Shown here in pieces: positions 14,904 through 20,955 of a stretch of 20,955 nt of DNA; within the stretch, counting starts at the first letter, position 1, and each line of letters starts with the position of its first letter. This stretch comes from an uncultured Bacillota bacterium. Lineage in GTDB: Bacteria; Bacillota_I; Bacilli_A; RF39; UBA660. The translations under genes were made by a program, and so were the position numbers. The DNA lies in contig CAMXBB010000004.1 in the NCBI GenBank assembly GCA_947179265.1, positions 1-20,955 of the forward strand, written 5' to 3'. The notes under the pieces are model-generated. The model was not told the origin of the DNA and ran no database searches. It was given only the letters and a program-made list of their open reading frames with translations.

Positions 14904-14923
14904 AAAGAACTAATAAGTTCTTT
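14904..14923 (-). terminator. Terminator of the RNase J gene
   Basis: Stem AAAGAACT/AGTTCTTT with a 4-nt loop, followed on the minus strand by TTTTTC, overlapping the stop codon region. Confidence 0.78.
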
Positions 14924-16556
14924 ATACCTCTTGAATAACCGCAATAATCATTGGTTTACATTCAGTTTCATGATAAAAGTACTTACTTAGTTCTTCTCTT
15001 ATACTATTCTTTATTTGGTTATAATCAACATAATTTGGTGTTGTATTCTCTTCAATTATAGAAGTTGCTATTCTTTTTATCTCTTCTAACATTTCATAGG
15101 AATCTTTTACATAGATAAATCCCCTAGTAATGATTTCTGGTCCGACTAACATCTTCTTAGTTTGACGATCTAGAGTTGCAGAGATTAGCATTATCCCATT
15201 TTCTCCTAACATCTCTCGATCTTTTATTACTAATTCTCCAACATCATCACTTGATTTTCCATCAATTAAGACGTCTTCTATTACTATTGTTTCAAATTTA
15301 TCTTGTAATTTTCCATCGATAAATTCTACAACATCTCCATTTTGCTTAAGCAAGATATTTTCTGCTTTCATTCCAAGAGAATCAGCAAGATTAGCATTAT
15401 TAACCATCAAACGATATTCACCTTTAACTGGCATGTAATACTTGGGTTTTACTAGATTAAGCATAATCATCAAATCTTCTTGAGATGGATGATGTAATAC
15501 TGTTTTATCCTTAGGTAAAGTTATGCTTTCAGCTCCTTGCATTGATATTTCATCTTGGATATGAACTAACATTTTTTCAACAGCATCATACTTAGGTTCC
15601 GCAAAAACAATAGTATCAGATGGCTTTAGTTTAATAAACTTATCACCACCATTTACAATTTTATCAACACTAGCATAAGGCTTTGCACGATCATCACACA
15701 CTAATAAAATAGATCTCTTACCATCGATGTCTGATAAATCACCTATTACATCTTTTTCAACTGTTAAATATTTATTTTTAATAGCCATATTGATAATGTT
15801 TTGTAATTTTTTACCCATCACTACAACTTTACGATGCATATTTTTTGATGCATCAAAAATCTCTTGAATCGTATGTAAGTGTATTGGTAAAACAGAAATA
15901 ATCAATCTTCCATCAGCATGATTCATTGTATCTTTAAACCAATTAGTTATACGATGGCTTGGACTGGTATGTCCTTGTACTTCCGAAAAACTAGATTCGC
16001 TTAATAAACATAAAACACCTTGTTTACCAATATAAGCGATTTTTCCTAAATCCATAGAATAAGCGCCATCCATAGTTGGATCGATTAAAAAATCTCCTGT
16101 ATAACAAATTGCACCATCTTTAGTATTAATAACATACATAACAGCATCTGGTACTGAATGACTTACATTAATAGGAAATACTGATACCTTACCAAAAGAT
16201 ATCTTCTTATGTGCTTTTATCTCTATTATATTTTTTTCATTAAATCCTTCTAACAATAAGTATTCCTTTGTATATTTAGTACAGTAAATTTTAATGTTAG
16301 GTATATTCTTTATTAAATCAAATACTCCTCCAACATTTTCTGAATGAGCATGAGTTAAAAAAACTCCCTCAATTCTATTTTTATTCTCTTCTAAATATTT
16401 ATAATTAGGTATTATATAATCTATTCCATACATGCTATCTGTTGCATATTTTAAACCACAATCTAAAACAAATATCCTATCATCTATTTCAACGACATAG
16501 GTATTTTTTCCACTCTCATTTAGGCCACCAAGCCCAAATATTCTTATTTTACTCAT
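14922..16556 (-). CDS. rnjB: RNase J family protein with degenerate metal-binding motif (J2-like)
   Basis: The protein has 544 residues from ATG at 16556 (MSKIRIFGLGGLNESGKNTY), behind GGAG at 6 nt. RNase J proteins are metallo-beta-lactamase/beta-CASP enzymes that decay and process RNA. The fold and family wording are clear (VDCG-like VLDCG, HSVPDAV with H133, YTGDFLID with D155, HHPSQEDL, PKYYMPVKGEYRL). However, the catalytic HxHxDH reads HAHSEN (residues 69-74), so the Asp and last His are lost, and the usual PVHGEYR reads PVKGEYR. B. subtilis RNase J2 is also degenerate and works mainly as a partner of J1, hence the rnjB label. The exact orthology is inferred. Confidence 0.85.
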   Translation of the reverse strand: MSKIRIFGLGGLNESGKNTYVVEIDDRIFVLDCGLKYATDSMYGIDYIIPNYKYLEENKNRIEGVFLTHAHSENVGGVFDLIKNIPNIKIYCTKYTKEYLLLEGFNEKNIIEIKAHKKISFGKVSVFPINVSHSVPDAVMYVINTKDGAICYTGDFLIDPTMDGAYSMDLGKIAYIGKQGVLCLLSESSFSEVQGHTSPSHRITNWFKDTMNHADGRLIISVLPIHLHTIQEIFDASKNMHRKVVVMGKKLQNIINMAIKNKYLTVEKDVIGDLSDIDGKRSILLVCDDRAKPYASVDKIVNGGDKFIKLKPSDTIVFAEPKYDAVEKMLVHIQDEISMQGAESITLPKDKTVLHHPSQEDLMIMLNLVKPKYYMPVKGEYRLMVNNANLADSLGMKAENILLKQNGDVVEFIDGKLQDKFETIVIEDVLIDGKSSDDVGELVIKDREMLGENGIMLISATLDRQTKKMLVGPEIITRGFIYVKDSYEMLEEIKRIATSIIEENTTPNYVDYNQIKNSIREELSKYFYHETECKPMIIAVIQEV

Positions 16557-16598
16557 AAATTTCTCCATTCTAAATTATAAAAGCACGTCAGTGGTCTA

Positions 16599-16627
16599 AT
16601 TATAACATTATTTTTCTATAATAGCAA
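16599..16627 (-). promoter_or_regulatory. Promoter of the RNase J gene
   Basis: TTGCTA (16627-16622), 17 bp, TATAAT (16604-16599) on the minus strand. Confidence 0.72.
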
Positions 16628-16696
16628 TAAATGGAGAATATTAAACCTTAATAGACAACACCTTTTTTACTTATTTTGTCGAATACACTGAATCTA

Positions 16697-16724
16697 TTGA
16701 TTCATTATTTTTAATAATTATAAT
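16697..16724 (+). promoter_or_regulatory. Promoter of small-peptide locus 2 (RNA I)
   Basis: TTGATT (16697-16702), 16-bp spacer and TATAAT (16719-16724) on the plus strand. Transcription should start about 16731-16734, at CTGAGAAGCAA. It is divergent from the RNase J promoter. Confidence 0.68.
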
Positions 16725-16750
16725 AACTTACCTGAGAAGCAAAAGGTGCT

Positions 16751-16815
16751 TATCACTTTCTTAACCTTATGTGAATTTATTCAGGGGGTTTTAGTTGTAG
16801 TAAAGGAAAGTGATG
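16751..16815 (+). promoter_or_regulatory. Leader stem covering the Shine-Dalgarno of peptide 2
   Basis: TATCACTTTCTT (16751-16762) pairs with AGGAAAGTGATG (16804-16815): nine perfect Watson-Crick pairs (ATCACTTTC/GAAAGTGAT) extended by G-U and A-U pairs to twelve. The 3' arm contains the ribosome-binding site of the peptide, so the folded mRNA should be untranslated. Confidence 0.7.
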
Positions 16816-16817
16816 TT

Positions 16818-16889
16818 ATGATTAATGTACAAGAATTAATTATTCTTATACTTGTAATTATAAATTTTGAATTAGTTAAGAAAAACTAA
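16818..16889 (+). CDS. 23-residue hydrophobic peptide, type I toxin-like (locus 2)
   Basis: The frame is ATG to TAA behind AAGGAAA about 10 nt upstream. The peptide starts MINVQELIILILVIIN and ends FELVKKN: a single hydrophobic run with a lysine pair near the end, like the 30-residue peptide at 5186-5278. Its N-terminal pattern vaguely recalls short holin-like Gram-positive type I toxins, but the match is too short to assign a family. The promoter, the occluded ribosome-binding site, the 9-nt direct repeat and a convergent antisense RNA with a consensus promoter make a toxin-antitoxin reading attractive. Toxicity is not shown. At 23 codons the ORF could be chance on its own; the surrounding structure raises confidence. 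Confidence 0.62.
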   Translation: MINVQELIILILVIINFELVKKN

Positions 16890-16973
16890 AACAAAAAAGC
16901 ATCTTTATTCTATTGAATAAAGGTGCTCTACCCACGTGGTAAGCATTACACATAAGGAATAATTGCTTCTCAC
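16890..16973 (-). ncRNA. Convergent antisense RNA of locus 2 (RNA II, predicted ~80 nt)
   Basis: Predicted from a consensus minus-strand promoter (17008-16980) and an intrinsic terminator (16899-16926). It would start GTGAGAAGCAA, fold into a 5' hairpin (AAGCA...TGCTT with CCTTATGTG in the loop) and then the terminator hairpin, whose AGCACCTTT is complementary to the peptide mRNA leader. It overlaps the 3' part of the peptide transcript, with a start and stop defined independently of cotE. Confidence 0.65.
16899..16926 (-). terminator. Terminator of antisense RNA II (and of cotE readthrough)
   Basis: Stem GCACCTTTATTC/GAATAAAGATGC on the minus strand (12 nt, one C-A mismatch), 4-nt loop, followed by TTTTTTGTTTT. 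No T tract follows on the plus strand. No clear terminator for the plus-strand peptide mRNA was found. Confidence 0.75.
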
Positions 16974-16979
16974 AATTTG

Positions 16980-17008
16980 ATTATAACAAATATATATATT
17001 AAATTCAA
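16980..17008 (-). promoter_or_regulatory. Promoter of antisense RNA II, locus 2
   Basis: TTGAAT (17008-17003), 17 bp, TATAAT (16985-16980). It starts 6 nt past the cotE stop codon, with no terminator between. Confidence 0.78.
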
Positions 17009-17014
17009 TTAGCA

Positions 17015-17518
17015 TTAGTCTAAGAAGTTTTCATTTACATCAATACTCTCTTCATCAACTATTTCTTCATAGTCATCAATTTCATCAGCTATACTTACTC
17101 TAACCTTAGTATCACCTACTACTTCTACTCCCATTTGTTTTTCAATAGTTAAAGTTATTACTCCATCATCATTAGAAACATCAGTTACACTTGGTTGGGA
17201 TAAAGTTCTTACTATAATTTCTGATGATGGTGTCAATTTAGAATTCTCTTTAATTCTTACGTTCATTGCATCACTATAATTAAAACGCTCAATCAATACA
17301 TTAGTCTTAGTATTATTATCATATGAATACCAGATGTTTACATCATAATTACCAGTGACTAAAATGTTATTATTGCTTATAATACCCGAAAATGAATGAT
17401 TAATAACCCAACAGCCTAAAACGTTATCGATTCCTTGTAAGCTCTTTACAACATGTTCTTCCTTGGTAGTCTTTTTCCCTTTTCCAATAACCGCTTTAGT
17501 AACAATCTCTTTAAACAT
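17015..17518 (-). CDS. cotE: Outer spore coat morphogenetic protein CotE
   Basis: The protein has 167 residues from ATG at 17518 (MFKEIVTKAVIGKGKKTTKE). CotE is the mother-cell protein that organises the outer spore coat in Bacilli. Matches to the family run through the whole protein: KEIVTKAVIGKGKK, LGCWVINHSF, GNYDVNIWYSYDNNTKTNVL, VRTLSQPSVTDV, VEVVGDTKVRVSI, and an acidic C-terminal tail. GAGGAG lies about 10 nt upstream; an in-frame GTG at 17536 overlaps that site and is rejected. It is a single gene, divergent from the HIT gene, with a sporulation-type promoter. No own terminator is seen. Confidence 0.93.
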   Translation of the reverse strand: MFKEIVTKAVIGKGKKTTKEEHVVKSLQGIDNVLGCWVINHSFSGIISNNNILVTGNYDVNIWYSYDNNTKTNVLIERFNYSDAMNVRIKENSKLTPSSEIIVRTLSQPSVTDVSNDDGVITLTIEKQMGVEVVGDTKVRVSIADEIDDYEEIVDEESIDVNENFLD

Positions 17519-17538
17519 AAACGTATCACTCCTCACTT

Positions 17539-17565
17539 TAATATATGCATTTCTAGTGAAAATGT
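17539..17565 (-). promoter_or_regulatory. Possible sigma-K (or sigma-E) promoter of cotE
   Basis: The minus strand reads AC (17565-17564), 16 bp, CATATATTA (17547-17539), an exact fit to the sigma-K pattern AC-N16-CATANNNTA. B. subtilis cotE is likewise transcribed by sigma-E and sigma-K. No sigma-A TATAAT-type promoter is seen for the gene. The motif is short, so chance cannot be excluded. Confidence 0.55.
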
Positions 17566-17572
17566 TTATACT

Positions 17573-17601
17573 TTAATTAATAAATGCTTTTGTGTTATAA
17601 T
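17573..17601 (+). promoter_or_regulatory. Promoter of the HIT gene
   Basis: TTAATT (17573-17578), 17 bp, TATAAT (17596-17601) on the plus strand. It is back to back with the cotE promoter and gives a very short leader. Confidence 0.62.
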
Positions 17602-17617
17602 TTACCTAGGTGATTAT

Positions 17618-17983
17618 ATGGACGATTGTGTTTTTTGTAAAATAATTAAGGGAGAAATTCCTAGTAAAACAATATATGAGGATGAGATAGTGAAAGTGTT
17701 TATGGATATCAATCCTGATGATAATGGACATATGTTGATAGTTCCTAAAAAGCATATAGCTGATTTCACTGAATTAGATGATGAAACTGCTCTTCATATC
17801 AATAAAATTGTAAAAGAGTTAAAAGATAAAGTATATGATCGATTAAATCCCGATGGAATAAGATTTGTCAATAACTATGGAGTATACCAATTGGTAAAAC
17901 ATTATCATTTACATCTCATACCTTGCTATGAACCTAAACAACCTATCGTAGATGTTGATATAATTTATGACAAATTGAAATAA
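17618..17983 (+). CDS. HIT-family nucleotide hydrolase (Hint-like)
   Basis: The protein has 121 residues from ATG at 17618 (MDDCVFCKIIKGEIPSKTIY), behind AGGTGAT. The open frame extends 55 codons upstream, but only through the intergenic promoter region. HIT proteins cleave nucleoside phosphoramidates and AMP-lysine-type adducts. The family start DCVFCKIIKGEIPS, the middle DINPDDNGHMLIVPKKHI, and the histidine triad KHYHLHLIP are all present, with the catalytic histidine being the middle one of the triad. Length and wording fit bacterial Hint-type proteins. It is the only full-size plus-strand gene here and shares a terminator with leuS. Confidence 0.93.
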   Translation: MDDCVFCKIIKGEIPSKTIYEDEIVKVFMDINPDDNGHMLIVPKKHIADFTELDDETALHINKIVKELKDKVYDRLNPDGIRFVNNYGVYQLVKHYHLHLIPCYEPKQPIVDVDIIYDKLK

Positions 17984-17994
17984 TTGGCAAATAA

Positions 17995-18019
17995 AAATCA
18001 GGAAGAACATTCCTGATTT
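17995..18019. terminator. Bidirectional terminator between the HIT gene and leuS
   Basis: A perfect 10-bp stem (AAATCAGGAA/TTCCTGATTT) with a 5-nt loop is followed by TTTTATT on the plus strand and TTATTTG on the minus strand. It can end both convergent genes. Confidence 0.88.
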
Positions 18020-18021
18020 TT

Positions 18022-20856
18022 TTATTTAACAACAATATTAACAATCTTTCCTTTAATAACGATTACTTTGACGATTTCTTTTCCATCAACATGACGTTTA
18101 ACATTTTCATCTTCAAAAGCTAACTCTTTGATTTTATCCTCGTCTTCATCTGGTGATACTGTAACAGTACCTCTTAATTTACCATTAACTTGTACACCTA
18201 AAGTGATTGTATCAAGAACAATTTTAGATTCATCATATTCTGGCCATGAAGAATTGCATAATACATCACCTAATTTATACATTTCATTCAATTCCTCAGT
18301 TATATGAGGCGCAATTGGATTTAATAATGTTAGAATTAGACGATAATCATCTCTTGAAATACCATCTGCAAATTTCTCATATTCATTTAACATAATCATA
18401 AGCGCTGATACTGCTGTATTATATTTTAAAGTTACTAAATCATTAGATATCTTCTTAATAGTCTTATGTGCTAATACTTCATCGGTATAACCAACTTTAT
18501 CATTTAACTTTTCACCAATTCTTATCACTCGATCTAAGAATCTTCTACATCCCTTCAATGAGTCAGTACTCCATGATGCATCTTGTTGATAATCACCAAT
18601 GAACATCTCATATACTCTTAGAGTATCCGCACCAAATTCAGATACGATATCATCAGGATTGATAACATTACCTTTACTCTTACTCATCTTTTCACCATTA
18701 GATCCTAGAATCATTCCATGACTTACACGGATATCGATCATCTCTTTATTAGGAACTAATCCAAAATTGTAAAGCATTTGTACCCAGAATCTAGCATATA
18801 GCAAGTGTCTTGCCGTATGTTCCATACCACCATTATACCAATTGACACAATTCCAATATTTCATAGCATCCATTGATACAAACTCGGAATCATTATGAGC
18901 ATCCATAAATCTTAAGAAATACCAACTTGATCCAGCCCAGTTAGGCATTGTATCAGTCTCTCTTTTGGCATCATGACCACATTTTGGACATTTACAATTA
19001 ACCCAATCAGTAATCTTTGCAAGTGGTGATTCACCATCATCAGTTGGTTCATATTCAGCAACATTTGGAAGAAGTAATGGTAAATCTTTTTCATCAAGTG
19101 GAACCCATCCACATTCTGGACAATTAACCATTGGTATTGGTTCACCCCAGAATCTTTGTCTAGAGAAGATCCAATCACGCATCTTATAGTTGACCTTAGC
19201 TTCTCCACATTTATTGGTCTCTAACCACTTAATCATTGTATCGATAGCATCACTCTTATTCATTCCATCTAGATTATTTGAATTTACATGAACACCATCT
19301 TCAGTATAAGCACATTCACCATTTAGAAGTCTTTCAACATCATAACGATGAGCTTCTGTAGTTAATGAACTTAACAATTTATTCTTGTCTACCCAAACAA
19401 CATTAGCTAATGTTGCTTCTTCTTCGCTTCTTTCATCTTGCTCTAAGCTATTTAACTTACCTACTATAGTATGACATGTGATATGTCTATTAACATCCTT
19501 ATGAGCAGCATAGAAGTTATCATAATAGATAAATTCCATTTCATGATCGATTTCGATATCAGTATATCCAGTTTCCTCTTTAACTTCACGAATACCAGCT
19601 TCAATTACTGATTCTCCTTCTTCGATTCCTCCCATTACAAATGTTAACCAATTAAACTTCTTATTGTTTACGCAAAGGTATTTATCTTCAGTTGGATGCT
19701 TGATGATAACGTTAACGACTTCTCTATCAGTCATCTTCTTATCTGGTCTAATAGCATTTTCTCCTGTACCAACGATATTTTTTGCAATAACTTGTTTTAT
19801 TGGAATATTGAACTTCTTAGCAAATTCATAATCACGATCATCATGAGCAGGAACAGCCATAATAGCACCTGTTCCATAGCTTGCTAGAACATAATCACTT
19901 ATATAGATAGGAATTTTCTCATCATTAACTGGATTAATAGCATAAGCACCAGTAAATACTCCAGTCTTATCCTTATTAAGCTCTGTCCTTTCCATATCAT
20001 TTTTAAGTAAACATTCAGCTTTATAAGCTTCAACTTCTGCTTTATGCTCCTTAGTTGTTATCTCATCAACATATTTATGTTCTGGAGCTAAAACACAGTA
20101 AGTTGCTCCATATAAAGTATCACATCTTGTCGTAAATACGGTGAATTCTTTATCATGACCATCAATTTTAAAATTAACATGAGCTCCTGTAGATTTACCA
20201 ATCCAATTGATTTGTCCAAGTTTTACCTTATCAGCAAAATGAGTATCTTCTAGTCCTTGAAGCAAATCTTCAGCATACTCACTCATCTTAAGCATCCATT
20301 GACTCTTCTCTTTTTGAACAACTTGAGAACCACATTGTTCACAAACTCCACCAGCAGCATCCTCATTAGATAATACTGATTTACAAGTTGGACACCAATT
20401 TACTGGAATTGTATCCTTATAAGCCATACCATGCTTATAGAATTGTAGGAATTGCCATTGAGTCCATTTGTAATATTCAGGATCAGTTGTTGAGAATTCT
20501 CTACTCCAATCAAATGAGAATCCTAATTTCTTCATTTGTCCTTTAAATGTTTTTACATTTTCTTTTACAGCTTCGCTAGGATGAATATGATTTCTTATCG
20601 CATATCTCTCAGCAGGTGCTCCAAAAGCATCCCACCCCATTGGAAATAATACATTGCACCCTTGCATTCTTTTCATTCTCGCGATTGCATCTTGGGCAGT
20701 ATAACTTCTAACATGACCTACATGCAATCCTGATCCACTTGGATATGGAAATTCAACTAAGATAAAATATGGATTCTTACCTTCATTTTTTACTTCAAAA
20801 GTCTTGTTATCATCCCAATATTTTTGCCATTTATTTTCTACAGCTATTGTATTCAT
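18022..20856 (-). CDS. leuS: Leucyl-tRNA synthetase with a Nudix domain inserted in its editing region
   Basis: This class I enzyme charges tRNA-Leu. It has 944 residues, about 120-140 more than usual. Seen in order: HIGH-type motif HVGH (45-48), first Cys cluster (C155/C158, C172/C175), CP1 editing domain with TTRCDTLYG (242-250) and VPAHDDRDYEF (335-345), second Cys cluster (C579/C582, C621/C623/C626), KMSKS (723-727), anticodon-binding and C-terminal domains. The extra length is a complete Nudix fold at about 359-515, with a perfect Nudix box (G409-x5-E415-x7-R423-E-V-K-E-E-T-G-Y431). It lies between IPIKQVI and AYTEDGVHVNS, where ordinary bacterial LeuRS has a short loop. The reading frame is continuous, so this is a fusion, not a second gene. 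The ATG has AAAGG about 10 nt upstream. Confidence 0.96.
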   Translation of the reverse strand: MNTIAVENKWQKYWDDNKTFEVKNEGKNPYFILVEFPYPSGSGLHVGHVRSYTAQDAIARMKRMQGCNVLFPMGWDAFGAPAERYAIRNHIHPSEAVKENVKTFKGQMKKLGFSFDWSREFSTTDPEYYKWTQWQFLQFYKHGMAYKDTIPVNWCPTCKSVLSNEDAAGGVCEQCGSQVVQKEKSQWMLKMSEYAEDLLQGLEDTHFADKVKLGQINWIGKSTGAHVNFKIDGHDKEFTVFTTRCDTLYGATYCVLAPEHKYVDEITTKEHKAEVEAYKAECLLKNDMERTELNKDKTGVFTGAYAINPVNDEKIPIYISDYVLASYGTGAIMAVPAHDDRDYEFAKKFNIPIKQVIAKNIVGTGENAIRPDKKMTDREVVNVIIKHPTEDKYLCVNNKKFNWLTFVMGGIEEGESVIEAGIREVKEETGYTDIEIDHEMEFIYYDNFYAAHKDVNRHITCHTIVGKLNSLEQDERSEEEATLANVVWVDKNKLLSSLTTEAHRYDVERLLNGECAYTEDGVHVNSNNLDGMNKSDAIDTMIKWLETNKCGEAKVNYKMRDWIFSRQRFWGEPIPMVNCPECGWVPLDEKDLPLLLPNVAEYEPTDDGESPLAKITDWVNCKCPKCGHDAKRETDTMPNWAGSSWYFLRFMDAHNDSEFVSMDAMKYWNCVNWYNGGMEHTARHLLYARFWVQMLYNFGLVPNKEMIDIRVSHGMILGSNGEKMSKSKGNVINPDDIVSEFGADTLRVYEMFIGDYQQDASWSTDSLKGCRRFLDRVIRIGEKLNDKVGYTDEVLAHKTIKKISNDLVTLKYNTAVSALMIMLNEYEKFADGISRDDYRLILTLLNPIAPHITEELNEMYKLGDVLCNSSWPEYDESKIVLDTITLGVQVNGKLRGTVTVSPDEDEDKIKELAFEDENVKRHVDGKEIVKVIVIKGKIVNIVVK
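19312..19782 (-). other. Nudix hydrolase domain within LeuRS
   Basis: Codons about 359-515 of leuS. The region starts with VVNVIIKHPTEDKYLCVNN, passes LTFVMGGIEEGES and the catalytic helix REVKEETGYTD, then a C-terminal part with ANVVWVDKNKLLSSL, the usual end of ADP-ribose/NTP-type Nudix proteins. All Glu metal ligands of the Nudix box are present, so hydrolysis is plausible. The substrate is unknown. Confidence 0.9.
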
Positions 20857-20895
20857 TTTTTACCAACCTTTCTTCTTCAACATATAACCTATTAA

Positions 20896-20924
20896 ATTAT
20901 ATACTATTAAAAATTCTATTATAA
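20896..20924 (-). promoter_or_regulatory. Possible leuS promoter
   Basis: TATAAT (20901-20896) on the minus strand with a poor -35 candidate (TTATAA at 17 bp). The visible ~100 nt upstream of leuS contain no T-box element, unlike serS and proS. Confidence 0.35.
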
Positions 20925-20955
20925 ATATCACAAAAGAGATTATCATCTTTATTAT

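Larger units (their letters stand above)
16734..16971 (+). repeat. Inverted and direct repeats linking the ends of locus 2
   Basis: Inverted: GAGAAGCAA (16734-16742) with TTGCTTCTC (16963-16971), and CCTTATGTG (16765-16773) with CACATAAGG (16949-16957). Direct: AAAGGTGCT at 16742-16750 and 16919-16927. The inverted pairs let the mRNA leader pair with its 3' region. The direct repeat gives the antisense RNA a 9-nt AGCACCTTT complementary to the mRNA leader, comparable in principle to the DR elements of the par/fst locus. Confidence 0.68.

Noticed and set aside
16931..16940. Palindrome near CCACGTGG as an operator or attachment site
   Set aside because: It lies inside the predicted antisense RNA and is better explained as part of its fold; no partner site was seen.
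17453..17617. Longer HIT protein starting upstream
   Set aside because: The extension overlaps cotE and the promoter region; the family start DDCVFCKIIKGEIPS follows ATG at 17618.
18912..19208. A 98-codon minus-strand frame inside leuS
   Set aside because: Out-of-frame shadow of the second zinc-cluster region of LeuRS; the leuS frame is intact across it.
1..20955. Mycoplasma-type genetic code (TGA as Trp), suggested by the low GC
   Set aside because: Tryptophans in conserved places (for example in LeuRS and DnaI) are TGG, and all the well-identified frames close without TGA readthrough.
20857..20955. T-box in front of leuS
   Set aside because: No TGGTACC-like element or terminator in the visible ~100 nt upstream; a more distant leader would be outside the window.

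Overview
The window is AT-rich and uses the standard bacterial code: TGG encodes Trp, and TGA reads as a stop. It looks like chromosome of a low-GC Bacilli-type Bacillota. Supporting signs are the Firmicutes primosome pair dnaB-dnaI, a sufC-D-S-U cluster, T-box leaders on two aminoacyl-tRNA synthetase genes, an RNase J, a YdjG/YdjI (zinc ribbon/SPFH) pair and a clear CotE spore-coat protein. CotE implies a spore-forming lineage or recent descent from one. I cannot name the species; an uncultured gut-type Bacilli lineage is a reasonable guess. There are no tRNA or rRNA genes, no CRISPR array and no recognisable insertion sequence or prophage.

Layout. Nearly all genes are on the minus strand. 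From high to low coordinates: leuS (18022-20856, with an in-frame Nudix domain), the only full-size plus-strand gene, a HIT hydrolase (17618-17983), cotE (17015-17518), a small plus-strand peptide locus with a convergent antisense RNA (16697-17008), an RNase J with degenerate metal motifs (14922-16556), dnaB (13535-14827), dnaI (12537-13466), a stalked surface protein (11186-12499), sufCDSU (8089-11091), T-box and proS (6138-8083), an unknown membrane protein (5415-6068), a second small peptide/antisense locus (5092-5385), T-box and serS (3377-5013), a 47-residue membrane peptide (3111-3254), and a ydjI-ydjG-membrane protein operon running off the left edge (1-2913). Many units have a readable promoter (TTGaca, usually 16-17 bp, TATAAT) and an intrinsic terminator, so most are short operons or single genes.

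Main find. Two intergenic loci, at 5092-5385 and 16697-17008, share one architecture although their sequences differ. Each has a plus-strand promoter, a leader whose hairpin covers the Shine-Dalgarno sequence, and a 30- or 23-codon hydrophobic peptide ending in Lys-rich residues. Each also has a convergent minus-strand promoter for an ~80-nt RNA that ends at an intrinsic terminator at or just beyond the 3' end of the peptide gene. In both, the two opposing RNAs are predicted to begin with the same sequence, so the mRNA 5' end can pair with its own 3' region. This is what a type I toxin-antitoxin system looks like (hok/fst/txpA-like regulation), but I do not recognise the peptides as members of a named family.

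Other notable points: the LeuRS-Nudix fusion; a suf cluster without sufB and with a half-length SufD-like protein lacking a core cysteine; an RNase J whose HxHxDH motif reads HAHSEN; two near-twin T-boxes whose specifiers differ as UCU (Ser) and CCU (Pro); a tiny ORF between the serS T-box and serS; and a sigma-K-type promoter in front of cotE.
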